A DNA stretch of 64,000 nucleotides from Chaenocephalus aceratus. Its lineage: Eukaryota > Chordata > Actinopteri > Perciformes > Channichthyidae. The stretch is from the NCBI GenBank assembly GCA_023974075.1, contig CM043799.1:7589250-7653249 (forward strand), read 5' to 3'. Numbering within the stretch: the stretch's first letter is position 1; every line of letters begins with the position of its first letter. Positions 34,319-47,047 of the stretch are shown in pieces. The notes beneath the pieces are model-generated. The model saw nothing but the letters and a program-made list of their open reading frames with translations. It was not told where the DNA came from and searched no databases. A program made the position numbers and the translations under genes.

Positions 34319-35180
34319 GTTAACTTGGAAAGCCACAATATTAATATTTTAACTCAATCACATAGGTGATATTATTGTGGCACATCAGTAAAGCCTTACA
34401 TATACATATATAAGGTGGCAGACGTAATTTAATGAATTTTAACTGAACAATAACTGAATGAGTTTGTCTCACTCTTAGACCAGCAGGGGTACCAAATCTA
34501 TGCAGACTTCTGCAATAAGTACATTAATTAACTGTCTCATCGATGTTTGTCTGAATGAATATGATACTATTAACAATCATATTATTCCTATCAGCTGTCA
34601 ATCACTGTTAATAAATAATAATAATAATAGATTTAATTTGTTAGCGTTTTTTACAGGTGCTCAAAGACGCTTTACAGATATAGTGAAGAACTGTTATGAT
34701 TCACATATTCATTTATTATTGAAATAAACTATATTTTTTGGAGGAGTTAATGATGAATGTTCATCAAGATGCTTGCTCACCCTCCTTCAAATTTGAAAAA
34801 CAAGTAATTATATCATTATTGATATACAGTTACAACCTTGACTTTACATCAGAAAGAACAAACATTAAAGAAGTGACTAACTGCATCAGTTAGGGTTAAA
34901 AAACGTGTATTCAGCTAAAACATAAACATCGCTGCAGTTATTATCCAGTGGAAGGTCCTTACCTACTGGCCTAGTTAAATCAAAGTGGTTACTTTCTGTT
35001 GGCTGGGCAGTGTAGTTTTACACACCGTCTTATTTGACTTTTTCAGGACATAAAACTGTTTTTTGGGGGCAGACCCCCTCAAAGAAAAATATATATACAC
35101 GCATACAAGGTCATCATCTTAACAGTTTGTTATTCTCATCGAGTCATCCGTGAGCAGAGCATCAAGTTGGCTATTACAGC
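34319..35180. other. No gene recognised
   Basis: Presumably begins with the remainder of the interrupted Charlie-like hAT, but no domain or right tip could be seen. Later a 'tttgggggcagaccccctc' phrase (about 35062) recalls transposon sequence near 3070 and 14510. Confidence 0.35.
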
Positions 35181-35182
35181 TG

Positions 35183-35332
35183 AATGCGGCGATTACTATT
35201 TTGTTCAGCAAAACGCCTCACAAACTTATTAAGATCAAACAGCTGTCGTGCGTTTTGATTCAATGCTGAGTACAGCCAAAACTTGACATTCTCTTTTCTG
35301 TCATTGTAGACCGCAACTACCTCATTCCTTTA
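35183..35332 (-). pseudogene. Coding-like fragment, unidentified
   Basis: On the - strand a frame of about 46 codons reads NEVVAVYNDRKENVKFWLYS, ALNQNARQLFDLNKFVRRFA, EQNSNRRIQL then TAA. The composition is protein-like rather than random, and it lies next to the transposon-end motif of the duplicated block, so an exon of a DNA-transposon protein is plausible. The family was not recognised. Upstream on the - strand, WRIHLKRGDGEKREAF (about 35395-35345) is in a neighbouring frame. Confidence 0.35.
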
Positions 35333-35442
35333 GTGCTTTGGTCCGAAAGGCTTCTCGTTTTTCTCCGTCCCCCCGTTTCAAGTGAATTCGCCACCAATCA
35401 TATTTCCACTCTCGCGCCAGGACCGGGGGAGGGGTTACATGA

Positions 35443-36045
35443 CGTGCATCGTGTGGTGCATTCACTTGCACTCGGACATTAGAGAACTTTCTCTCATAAA
35501 TGTCCGATGAGCCCAACTTTTCTTTCAAAACAAAGATACCAACTGGGGTGGCAGCTGGGGTGGCAAGGCTATTGTTTAGCATAGCCACCCCGGTAGATCC
35601 GCCCCTGCCCAGGCGATATTTGAGTTGGTAAATATGCACACTTCTTGATGACTCCATTAGTTATAAGGCCAAACTAACTTTGTTTCGTATGAGTATTCAA
35701 GTGCAGCCATGGACAGGAATACTTTATGGTATTTACATTTACTCTCTTTGCTCTATAGGCCATGCTTTGCACACTAATGGTCTGTCTATCCCTCTCTGCA
35801 TGAGGCCACGCCAACAGAGTTTCTTTATCTTACCTCGTCTCCCTACCTTGTTTCTCTCCGGAAATGTGAATGTCACGGGGGCTTACAATGCGGCGGCCTC
35901 GCCCCTGTGAGCCCCTTTGAGAAACTCTAAATTCGCCGCTCGTATCGGAGCGCAGAAGCTGAGTTTATTAGTAATGCCAGCCTTGTTGTTGCTCGGCGCT
36001 GAACGAATAAGAGGCTTGCAGAGGAGGTTTATCTGTCTGAGTGCA
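35443..36045 (+). repeat. ~600-bp duplicated block, copy 2
   Basis: Second copy of 3403-4003, including the identical 76-codon frame (35680-35910) and the start of a (CA)n tract. The left flank differs from copy 1. After its shorter, imperfect CA tract it runs directly into 'acgccttactgaaaacatac', without the 'GTCCCCAC' repeat seen after copy 1. Confidence 0.9.
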
Positions 36046-36062
36046 CACACACACACGCACGC

Positions 36063-36093
<31 letters not shown>
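36043..36093. repeat. Imperfect (CA)n microsatellite
   Basis: CA tract with three CG interruptions (CGCACGCACACG), shorter than the 110-bp pure tract of copy 1. Confidence 0.95.
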
Positions 36094-36261
36094 ACGCCTT
36101 ACTGAAAACATACGTTCAATACAAAAAAAGCAAATATTGTGGCACACAAAAGTCATGCATTGTAAGCACAGATAGTAGCACACAATATAACAGTCGTTAA
36201 TAGGAGGCACACATAAACACACTCTTTGGTCATGTGTAAACAAGTGGTTTAAGAGTGGCTT

Positions 36262-36343
36262 TGTCTTGTTAGGGAGCTGCATGAATAAGAGGCTTGCAGG
36301 GAAAGGCTTATCTGTTTGGCAGTGGATGCACATGCGCGTGCGT

Positions 36344-36376
<33 letters not shown>

Positions 36377-36482
36377 AGCCTTATCTGAGTCAGGGTAGAT
36401 AACATTGCGAGGCAGAGAGTAAGGAGCACCATAAATGGAACATGCACCTGGCTCAGGGAAACTCAGGAGACCACATGCGTGT

Positions 36483-36524
<42 letters not shown>
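36262..36524. repeat. Derived repeats of the block edge with two (CA)n tracts
   Basis: 'gaataagaggcttgcaggga' then 'ggcttatctgtttgg' at 36282-36320 echoes 36005-36040 ('gaataagaggcttgcagagg', 'gtttatctgtctgag'), each followed by GCAC and CA repeats (36344-36374 and 36483-36524). A third, weaker echo 'gagccttatctgagtcaggg' is at 36376. This looks like local duplication of the microsatellite edge. Confidence 0.75.
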
Positions 36525-36525
<1 letters not shown>

Positions 36526-37840
36526 ATTCCCTAGGTTACTGCGCAGATGTTTATGACCTGAAGCAGTCGCGCAACAGAGAGCATGACTAACACTTGTGTT
36601 GCCTGGTGCTATGTACGCAAAGAGAAAGGCATATGGTAGAGTGATAAAGGGAGGAATGTTTAGGGAGAGATACATCCTGCTAGCGTGACAACGGTCTGCT
36701 AACTAACCTGGGAGCGGAAACAGCTCAGTCAATTGTCATTTGTGGACAGTTTATCCTTGTTTTTTGTTTTAACATATGATTAGGTTCAACTTTATGTGTA
36801 ATTGAACTTAGTACAACAACATGCTGTTAGCATCCTAACAGAAAGTGCATGAGCTTACAGTGTAATCACATCATTTTGCATATTCATTTAGGCAATCATA
36901 TCCGCAGGTGCAAAGTTTAAGATTGTTCTGCAATGTTAACAAACTCATATGTTGATTGATGTCATCAACATATGAATAAAGACATCATAAAGATGTAGCT
37001 TGTTTTGGTGATATGGACATTCTACTCATTGTAAGTCAATGAGTTCAAATGTACCGTATGGTGAAAAGGTTGCTTTGTGTCTGAAAGGGATCCGCTGATC
37101 ATAATAATCTTCACATAAGTGTGCTTGTTTTTATGAACTTGCTTACGACATGATTATTATGGTTTAGGGTTTACAGTGTTGGAGAACAGACCAAATGATA
37201 CCATTAGCTTTGGATTCTAGATTTAGCAAACTATGCCTTGATTTGTTGAATAATAATGCTCAAGCTTCTTCTCTTCAGCATGATGGCAGATAGAAACACA
37301 GAAGGTGTTGGAATCAGCACACCTCTACCCAGCTTAATTGCAACAGCTTTGTCTAATGTGCAGTTGTATCCACTCCCTATGTTACTCTGTGTTACTCTGT
37401 GTCAGGATTGTAATCACGTTGTACTGTGCATGACAGAGAGATGAGGCTACAGGACATGTTGTTACTGTGAGTCTTCACACTCTGGTTTCTTGGACATTTC
37501 TACGTCAGACCAATGAAAGAGACCAACAGCATTGCGATGAGCAGAAGCTGTCTATGAATCAGCAGCTGCGAAATAACCCTTGGGACTTACTAGAGACAGT
37601 GTGGCTGTACATGCATATGGCCATACATGTTACAAAGGTGGGAGGTATCTGTTCACGTTGGAAGTGGCACTTATCTCTAACAATATGTCTATGATGTACT
37701 TATTAGCCTCTATTATGCCTTTGGGGTTTTCCCTTTCCTGTAGTGTTTTATAGGTTTTAGTGCATGTAAATGGCTTAAGGCTTAACATTCCCTGTATTAC
37801 CTTCAGAGGGGGTTTCTCCCCCCTGCCTGAAACTCATCCA
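36525..37840. other. No gene recognised
   Basis: Only short open frames with no known motif. No paired repeats were noticed. Confidence 0.45.
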
Positions 37841-37859
37841 TTGCACTCCTTTGATTACA

Positions 37860-38110
37860 TGTGTTACATAGTGACATCACATTCACGCCTCTATCCAACA
37901 TATTTGTTGTGTTAGGCTTAGGGGCAGGACATGTCTAAGCCGTTGACCAATCAAAACAGAACCGACCAGCTAACCAATCAGAGCAGACTGGGCTCTGGTT
38001 TCAGACAGAGGTGCTGCAGCAAAGGCAGTATGAGACAAATAAAGAGCCTTTTGAACATTAAAGCGTGGAGACACGTCCCAGGAGAGACACTCAGAGATCA
38101 ACCTGCAGCA
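37860..38110 (+). repeat. Dispersed 'CCAATCAGAGCAGACTGGGC' repeat, copy 1
   Basis: Contains 'ccaatcagagcagactgggc', 'tctggtttcagacagaggtg', 'ctgcagcaaaggcag', AATAAAGAGC and 'ttgaacattaaagcgtggag'. The reverse complement of the same unit is at 39890-40130 and 61320-61540. The unit includes a polyadenylation-like AATAAA near one end, so a retroposed origin is possible, but no tRNA-like head was found. Confidence 0.85.
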
Positions 38111-38447
38111 AGTCTTTTTTAAGGAAACATAAATCTTTTCTGAAACCCGTAGAAAAAACAACAACATTTATCCCACGACAATTACAAACATAAAGTAATG
38201 CACTCTATTATATCCAACTCAGTCTCACAGCATGTGGTTATAGTCACAACATGTAATCTATTGATTCGTGTTCACCAACACGATGTCCCTCTTTTTTTTC
38301 GTGTCACACAGAACGATTTTTTTAAAAAGCAATGTATTTCTTTTGTAGTATGTTCGTGCCTGCACCACGTCTTTTGTCTTGTCGGGTCTTGGAAGGACCG
38401 GAAGCTGTGTTTTTCATAAAACCATGTTCTTACTCAATATCAAGCCA

Positions 38448-38800
38448 CAATTATTGTTTTTATTTTAAGTCGTATAATGTCGGACTTTTTTTTGCCATCC
38501 ACGAGGAAAAGAATGGGGCTCAGAGCCTCAAAATACTGAAATAAAATTATCTTTTTTTCCTTCTAATTTGTTGTTCTTTTCTAAATAACACACTGTTATT
38601 TACTCCACCAATAACACACAATTATCCTTATTTTTATTTATTTGTTTAATTCTATAATCTCGGGCTTTTTTGGCGCCCGTCAGGAACTGAATTTCAAAAT
38701 AAAATAACCGGAAACAATATGGGACATTTCGATATGAAATCTGAAAACAGTTTCGGAGTTTAGGATGGCCGAAGACACTACACTACCCACAATCACACGG
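38448..38800. mobile_element. DNA-transposon remnant related to 2265-2500
   Basis: Shares 'gtcgtataatgtcggacttt', GAGCCTCAAAATACTGAAAT and 'cacacaattatcctt' with 2290-2450, then 'accggaaacaatatgggaca' with 2500-2516. It ends in 'ggatggccgaagacactaca', a terminal motif seen again at 50107 and, inverted, at 52150. No coding. Confidence 0.7.
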
Positions 38801-39357
<557 letters not shown>

Positions 39358-39889
39358 TTCTCAGCCTTATTATTCCAGAACAAAGCTGACTGTGCCAGAG
39401 CTGTCAACACGTTGGCTGCTAATGAACCTCATACAGCATCCGTAGATGCTTCATGCACTATAGACGACACAACAGCATCAAACGGCAAAACTTTTGTGTT
39501 TAAGTGCAGTTGCAGCTTCACAGATAACAATTTCATTTTTCTGTTGTTGTTAATCCCTACAGATTTAACATTTAGAAATATTATAGTCTGAGGGCGTAAC
39601 ATATGTTCTAAAGAGAGCTTGTCTTAGCATTCATATAGCCACAAGCTCCAACTGTTTTCCCCGTTAGTAGTCCCACTGCCATGTCGGCTAATCTAATCGT
39701 TGTATGCAATGACATCAGTGTCCTACTGCATATTCTTTGAAATATTTATAATATGATTTTAGGGCTGCCACCAAGATCGTATGTGTCCTTTATCTACATG
39801 TTTATTTATAGTTAATTGATCTTCTTCTGTTAAAACCCCTAATCAGTAAGAGGACAAATCATACTAATGTTCAGGGTTCATATCAGTAT
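39358..39889. other. No gene recognised
   Basis: Open sequence to 39590 on the + strand (after the GT tract) without a known motif; the rest is AT-rich. Confidence 0.4.
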
Positions 39890-40130
39890 GTCGTGTCTCT
39901 ACTGGGACATGTGTCCATGCTTTAATGTTCAAACAGCTCTTTATTCTCTCCTACTGCCTGTGCTGCAGCACCTCTTTTCACCCTCTGTCTGAAACCAGAG
40001 CCCAGTCTGCTCTGATTGGTTAGCTGGCTGGCTCTTTTGTGATTGGTCAAGCTATTACAGATGTGTGAGGAATGTCCCACCCCTCGGAGCACTAGCCAAT
40101 AGAAGCACAAGTGTTACATAGTGATTTCCA
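39890..40130 (-). repeat. Dispersed 'CCAATCAGAGCAGACTGGGC' repeat, copy 2
   Basis: Inverted relative to copy 1: 'caaacagctctttattctct', 'cctgtgctgcagcacctctt', 'gcccagtctgctctgattgg', then 'ggagcactagccaatagaag'. Ends next to the LINE fragment at 40200. Confidence 0.85.
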
Positions 40131-40199
40131 TGTGTTACCGAAGTATACAAAAGAGTCCAATGGAGGCGTTTCATAGTCTGTAGTGGAGGTAGTCATCGT

Positions 40200-40785
40200 G
40201 AGTTTTCCCACACCACGCCGCTCCTCCGCTCCCTCCACTGGCTTCCGGTAACTGCTAGAATCCACTTCAAGACACTGGTACTTGCGTACCATGCTGCGAA
40301 TGGATCTGGCCCTTCCTACATCCAGGACATGGTTAAACCGTACACCCCAGCGCGTGCACTCCGCTCTGCATCAAACCAAACGGCTCGCTGCACCCTCGCT
40401 GCGAGGGGGACCCAAGTTCCCATCAGCAGAAAACACGTGGGTTTGCTATCCTGGCTCCAAAATGGTGGAATGAGCTCCCCATTGACATCAGGACAGCAGA
40501 AAGCTTACACACCTTCCGGCGCAGACTGAAAACTCATCTCTTTCGACTCCACCTCGAGCGATTAGAATGACTAACAAAGAACTGCTAACAGAGCACTTAT
40601 ATACTAATAAAGGACTGGCTTATCTAAAGCCAGTTGAGTAGCACTTGAAATGCTTGGCTCTATGAAACCTGATGTACTTATATGATTCTGTTTTCTTCAA
40701 GGTTGTGTCTTCCTGGTCGAACGCACTTATTGTAAGTCGCTTTGGATAAAAGCTAAATGCAATGTAATGTAATGTGACTATGTTC
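40200..40785 (+). pseudogene. L2-type LINE, C terminus of ORF2 and 3' tail
   Basis: The + strand frames contain PLLRSLHWLPVTARIHFKTL, LAYHAANGSGPSYIQDMV, RALRSASNQTAR and, in another frame, APKWWNELPIDIRTAESLHT then FRRRLKTHLFRLHLERL and stop. This is the conserved C-terminal tail of fish L2-type reverse transcriptases. The 3' end 'tgtaagtcgctttggataaa' followed by 'gcaatgtaatgtaatgt' is the typical L2 3' UTR with a short tandem tail. One frameshift lies near 40430. It is a 5'-truncated copy, as usual for LINEs. Confidence 0.9.
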
Positions 40786-40789
40786 AGGG

Positions 40790-42681
40790 ATTAAAGGTCG
40801 AAGCCTTGAGTTTGGGGCCGTAGCCCTCTTTTTTTTTTTTAAACAGACATGAGGGTCCAGTTAAGAACAAAAGAAGAGAAAAGAAGACATTTTTCAGGTG
40901 AGCGAATTGTTACATTAAGCTTTCCTGAACTGAAAACAAACTGGGAAAAGTTGTAAGACAAAAGCACCCCCTGTGGCAATGATCTGTCAATCAAAAGGAA
41001 CCCAAGCCGCATCACAATGGCTTCCCTTTCTAGTCCCTCAGGTACAAGTACAATATCTAAAGCCTGTTTCTGGATACAGTCCTCTTTGGGGTAATGCTTG
41101 ACAAACCTATACCTTACCCCCCACAGCTGTTCCTGGAAAGCTGTGGTAGCTGTGTATTCTCCAAACGTTCTGATGTGTGATCATTTGTAATCTTCCATTT
41201 TGTCTGGTTCAGTTCATTCATTCTTGTTGAAGTGATTCCGATGTTTTCCATATGTGCCTCGTATGTGACCAGCTGCAATTAGCATGCAGCACATTGTGAT
41301 AGCAACTGTAAAACCACATCACTAGCCGCATTGTGCAACATGCTCCAATTACCTCGATTTCTTTAGCCGCTATGATGCATTTAATGAACTCTCATTAAAT
41401 CAGGCTCTGCAGCGGGATCAAATAAGGCCAATGAGGGATTACTCATTAGCGTGGCTTTCTGTGTTATTCGTGCAGTTTCGCCTAAAAATGTCACAGCTGA
41501 TTTGTTTTGTTTTGAATTATCTGAATATTTAATAACGACACAAATATGGTCAGTATTCCTAACAGTGTGAGTTGGCACCGCAGAGGCATAATGGCTCCAG
41601 GATAGAATTCAACTGTAATCAGGAGGACCCTAAGGGCACGTTTTTGAAAAACCTTGAATTGTAAAGTGCTTTTTTTAAATGTTCTCTCACCAGGCTGAGT
41701 TGCATGAGATAAAGTCATCATAATCTCCATATATAAGAACTCTAATAATAAGTCTCGTCATTACCTGCAACCTTGAGTGGTTTTAATAACACTCAAAGAG
41801 ATGCTTAGCTAATTAGGAGACACTTTTGGACGCTTGCACATTCTTATAATTAAGGTTAGGTACAGCAGTATCTTGAAATATCTATGTATATTCAAATCCC
41901 ATGTTTTTCTGGTTAATGGCTGCCAATGACCTAATTAATGCTTATAAGAAACAAGACCTACAACTATGCTTTTTCACATATAGAGGCAACCTGTATGATA
42001 GATGTACCTGGCTGACGTAAGTGCTCACCCCGAATGCAACTCAAATGCAAGGGTCATATTTTATAGTATATACTTCAGATTAATTTAGACCCATGTTATG
42101 AACCCTCTTAATCTTAAGAGGTGTCTCCCTAAAGCATACTCCTGGATATGAAGGTAAATAAATATACTAAAACAAGACAGTAAACACAAACTACCCCTTG
42201 TATCACCCCAGTCTTTCATCTCTCCAATGCATCTAATAGTCGAATATTCTGATTGTTGGCAAATTTGACCATACACTTATAATCATTTAAAAGGTTTGCT
42301 GAGGTAAAAGAGTACCAAACAAATGTACCAGTAATCTGATTCGGTCAAGCTTTGACATATTTGATTAACAATGGCATTATGCTCATTTGAAATAGATATA
42401 TATGAAACTTAAAAATCATTGTGTAGCCCAAAAGTGTTTGGTATTTGTATTTTGTATAGTTACATTAAACACTTGTATGCAATTCAGTGTTTTAGTGAAT
42501 GTAAAGCACAAGAACAACAGTTGGTCCCTGCTGGTGTTTATTAGGTCCAGTGTTCAGCTCAGTGAATGGATAGGGACATGTAGTGAAGCCAGTATTGTTT
42601 CCCTGAACGTTTTGGAACAATTACATGCTCTAAATGTTATTTCGAAAAAGCCATTACAACCCACTAAGGGAAAATGAATGT
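40790..42681. other. No gene recognised
   Basis: AT-rich sequence with scattered short frames and no known motif. No repeat pairs were noticed. Confidence 0.45.
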
Positions 42682-42689
42682 GTAGGTAA

Positions 42690-43786
42690 TAGGGGTGTAA
42701 CGGTATCCGTATTCGTCCCGTACCGTCACGGTTCGGACGTCACGGTTCGGCACATGCAGTCACACGGCGAATACGCCTTTTTTTATGAGTGGGAGTCACT
42801 CAGGGCAGTATTACACTATATATAATCCAGGGGGCGGTATTGCGCCTAAAAGCCAGCCGCCCGTAAATAACAAATTAAGAACAAGAACCAAACGAACACA
42901 ATACATGAAGAAGAAAAGTTAGCTATGGCGAGTTCACACAACACACAGGAGCTAGAAGACCCACCTGCTTCTTTTAAATCAGCTGTGTGGGAACATTTCG
43001 GGTTCCCTGTGACTACAACAACGATGGGGTGCGAGTTGTGGATCGGACGAGGACGGTGTGTCGGCGTTGCTCGACAGCGGTGCGGTATGCTAGTGGTAAC
43101 ACGTCAAACATGCTCAATAACCTCCGAGTCAGTCTCAGTCCCCAGCGAGAGGGTTTCCTCGACGGCAGGTGACATAGTTACCGCCAACAGATCTGCCCTC
43201 ACTACTGACAAGGTAGACAAACTCATCTTTTTGAAGAACAACTTGAAAATAGAGTAAAGCTTGAGTACCTTTATTTAGGCATAATGGCCTCACACACTCA
43301 CAAGTTAATTACACATGTTAGACATTGCTCCTTAAGGTACATATTTTATTTTGTTTTATATTTATCATTGTATTTATTTTATATTTTGACATCAGGAGAT
43401 ATTATACAGTTCTGAATTGCCTTTTATTGATTGTGATTCAAACACTTTCTTATTATTTATTTGAATATTTTCAAGACATTCTTTTTAGTTGTACAGCTTA
43501 TTTAACCTTTTTGTTTGACATCAGCCATTATAGATAATATGGCCATCTGTGTGGAACTGTTTGTGGTTTGTTTTTAACTGTGTAATACATTTAATGATTC
43601 CAAATGTTAGAGTTCCTTATTTTCATAACAAAACTTGCACTACTGTTAAAAATAAATAACAGCAACAAAAAAATGCATTTGGGACTTTTTTTTGCTTTTC
43701 CTTGTTGTACCGAACCCGTACCGAACCGTGACCCCCAAACCGAGGTATGAACCGAACCGTGACTTCTGTGAACCGTTACACCCCTA
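42690..43786 (+). mobile_element. Internally deleted hAT, 'GTGTAACGGT' family
   Basis: The tips TAGGGGTGTAACGGTATC and GTGAACCGTTACACCCCTA are inverted repeats, and perfect 8-bp direct repeats GTAGGTAA flank at 42682-42689 and 43787-43794. Subterminal CGGTTCGG / CCGAACCG words are present. The ~1.1-kb length leaves room only for a fused BED/dimerisation frame. The family is the same as 31093-34310. Confidence 0.96.
42925..43257 (+). pseudogene. Fused BED-finger/dimerisation frame of deleted hAT
   Basis: The frame starts MASSHNTQELEDPPASFKSA VWEHFGFPV (BED W-x-x-F). The true finger then continues in the +1 frame (DYNNDGVRVVDRTRTVCRRC, YASGNTSNM). The original frame rejoins as VSVPSERVSSTAGDIVTANR then DKVDKLIFLKNNLKIE, the hAT dimerisation tail. 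The catalytic core is gone. The 110-codon frame is nonetheless open from start to stop, so a small protein could be made, but the finger would be scrambled. Confidence 0.8.
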
Positions 43787-43794
43787 GTAGGTAA

Positions 43795-44582
43795 TAGAGG
43801 CAATGGAGGAATTCCTGGAGTGAGGCTTTATGTCGTTGCTGAGTCGGTGCTTTCCTGGCCACTCATCTGTGTGCAACAGGCTGTCAGCCAATAAGACCTG
43901 CTGCCGTCTGCAATAGCCATAACAGCTAATCAATGGCTGGATCCATGGTGACAGAGGGCTAAAGCTTCAGCGGCTTATGTTGATACTGACAGTGCTCCCA
44001 TCTTTAGCTTTTAGAGTTATGACACAAACATGGGCAGAGTATGGGATGTTATGGATCAGAATACTGTCGCACCTAATCAAATGGTGGGGATTCAAAAGGT
44101 TGACACCTGCAAGTGTTCATTACATGAACAGTCAATACTCGTGAGATTCATCATGTTGTGATGACAGGTTAGGGATGATGAGAATGTTCTGAGGGGAAGT
44201 GGTCATCCACCAATCGGATGGTCGGCGGTTTTCCAGTCTCTGCAGTCGACAACATGTCCTTGGGCAAACCCCATCACCGTAACCCATTGTTCTACCAATG
44301 TTCAAGTGTCCATGGTGTGTGTGAATGCTATGGTGCATTAATAAAGGAAAAAAAGCGAATAATTCTCATGGCGTGATTATGAGTAAAGTCAATGTAACGA
44401 CCATGATAAACCCGTGCCAAGCAATGCAGACAATGAAGAGTTAAACATTTTTGTATTCTCAACAACAATGTTGCATCCCACTATCTTGTGAAAGCCAATC
44501 AGCAGTGAGAATGTCCGCCTGTCGTCAACAACGTTGTGAATTAGAAAAAAACTAATCATTAGCCATTGTGCGCAATGGCAAT
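43795..44582. other. No gene recognised
   Basis: Mixed-composition sequence with no known motif. No repeats were paired. Confidence 0.4.
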
Positions 44583-46259
44583 CCGTGTATCTACCGTCCA
44601 TTTGTTTTTCTTTATTAAACAAGTAACAGAAGAGCATCTGAGAGGCCTTTTTGCTTGTTGGTCGTTGGAGCGAGGGGCGGCGCGAAACTCACGGAAGGGA
44701 TTTCAAAACAAAAGCACTCGTGTGCTTGGAATGGTGATAATATTATAAACAAGGTGAATTTAACGAAAACAGCCAAGACACATTTTGAGCCCAGAAAATG
44801 AATGTTATTAAGGCTGTAAATATAATAAGCCTATGTCTAAAAGGGACAACATTGTTAGGAGATTTAAACTATACAGCGATTCTGCACTGCGGTCAGCCGT
44901 CTCTCGCGTTTGTTTTTTCAAATCAGCAGCTCTTCATTTTTTCCCCTGCTATATTCAATGAGTGATACAAAAAATCTTTACCACAAGTTCTTAATAAAAC
45001 GGACACTCTTGGACTCGGTACTAGTTTTATTTCTACCAGAAATAAAATGGAGTACTTTTACTGTGTACTACTGTGTGAGTAATCCTCTGTCAGGGGGGGG
45101 GGACTATTTTAGTATACCTCAACAATGGAATTATGATCAGTAGAAATGGCCATGACTTGGGACCTTTAAGGTTTAAAAACAGGCATTTTTACTGTATGTG
45201 TTTGGAGAAATAACACAATCAATGGCCCAGAATTGTACTTTATAAACTATGAATCTTGTGGTGCTTGAAAGAATACACACCTTTTTTGCAATATTTATTC
45301 AAAAGTCACTAGTTATTTAAACAAACCACTATCTGAGGATAACAAGCGACCATAAAACGCCCTTCATCTAGAGAGCCATTGAAGCCCATGAAGAATTGAT
45401 CCTTCCACAAATCTTTTCATCTGCTGTTTTAATTAAGTTGCCACGTGTTTTCAAATTTCAAGTTAAGGCACTATCTGTGCAGAACATTACAAATATTCTT
45501 CATTTGCAGTATTTTATTTTAAAAGTGTTCAGAAAGACTGCATCAATGATATGCTATATATCTATATAATATCAATATTGTTATTAACTTCAACCAAAGT
45601 CAATTTAAATAGCGGGCAAAAATGGGTTAATTGCCATGGATGTGGTGTTTGATATAGTTTACGTTCAATTTCAACTATTTTAGGCAGAAAAACGTATAGA
45701 CTAAACCTTTTTTAATAATTTACTATTTAGAAAGGTTTTTGTGAGAAATAATTTCGAAAGTAAACTTTTCTTCCTTTTGTATTTAAATTTGAAATGTTTG
45801 CACACAACATTATTAATGTATACATTTTTATCAATTTTTTTTTTGAATTATGAATCCATTTATTTGATTGTATTTCCTTGAGGCTGGGGAAGATATCCAG
45901 CATATAGTTCAACATGCAAATGTTCTAATACAAGTAAGTATAAGTATAACATGGAAAAGTAAATAAAATAAGTTTAGTAGGAGGATGTGGATTTATTTTC
46001 TCTCACCTTGTAATTACACAATCAAACAAGCTATAATTTAGCTCTGGCCTTCACTCACAAAAAAACATTTTGCTGCTGCCGGAGTACTGACTGGAAGTAT
46101 TGCTGATATCATGTCTACCATCCTCTTAAAATACTCTTTCCAACAATATCAGTCTCAGGAAGAAAGGTGTTTTAACGCTTATTCAAAATAGCAGAGAAAC
46201 ATGCATTCTTGTTCTCAGGAGGGGACATTGACAGAGGATTACTCAAAAAGTACACAGTA

Positions 46260-46320
46260 AAAATACCCACAATACTCCCACAAGTAGGCCTACTACTTGT
46301 GGGAGTATTGTGGGTATTTT
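46260..46320. repeat. 28-bp-arm hairpin
   Basis: The arms 46260-46287 and 46293-46320 are perfect complements (left begins AAAATACCCACAATACTCCC) around a 5-bp loop. It replaces the corresponding part of the tandem units in P1's right arm and is absent from P2. Confidence 0.95.
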
Positions 46321-47047
46321 GGGGTATTTTACTCTGTTCTTTCACTAGTAGGCCAACTGAGTCCAACATTGTCAATCTCAGGAAGAACTAATGGCAGAAA
46401 AAATAATAAGAAACTCGAGAGGCGGCTGAGTGACCGCAGTGCAGAATCGGTCCGTGTACTTTTTGTCAGTTTGATTTTTCGTTTAAACCAAAAGCCAAAA
46501 AACGGAAATACCAGCCTTTTTTCGTTTTTGATTTAAAACGAAAAAAACGGAAAACCAAAGCCGTTTTTCCGTTTTTGTTGTCTGAATCAAAAGACGGATA
46601 ACGAGAAAATATAATTAAAAAAAGGCAAGTGTACGTTTTGTTAGTTTGATTTTTCGTTTGAACCAAAAAAACGAAAATACCAGCCTTTTTTTCGTTTTAA
46701 ATCAAAAACGAAAAAACGTGAAACCAAAGCCGTTTTCCTGTGTATGTTGTCTGAATTAAAAAACGGATAACAAGAAGACCTAATAAAAAAAAAACGGTCT
46801 GATTTTGGTTTTTGATAACAACTTAATTCAATTTTCCGTTTTGTATTGAAGAATGAAGAAAAGCAGTCCGGTGGACCGGAAGTTAAAGAACATATTTCAA
46901 AATAAAGGACAGGAGGATATAATGGCAATGCTGTAAAAGACCCAGAAGTCTGACGACCCTTGGCCCCCCTGCTTCCGGCACCCATGCTGACAAGGATACG
47001 TTTATTTCTGCATTCACATGCAGATATGCGTTTATAGAGATTAATAC

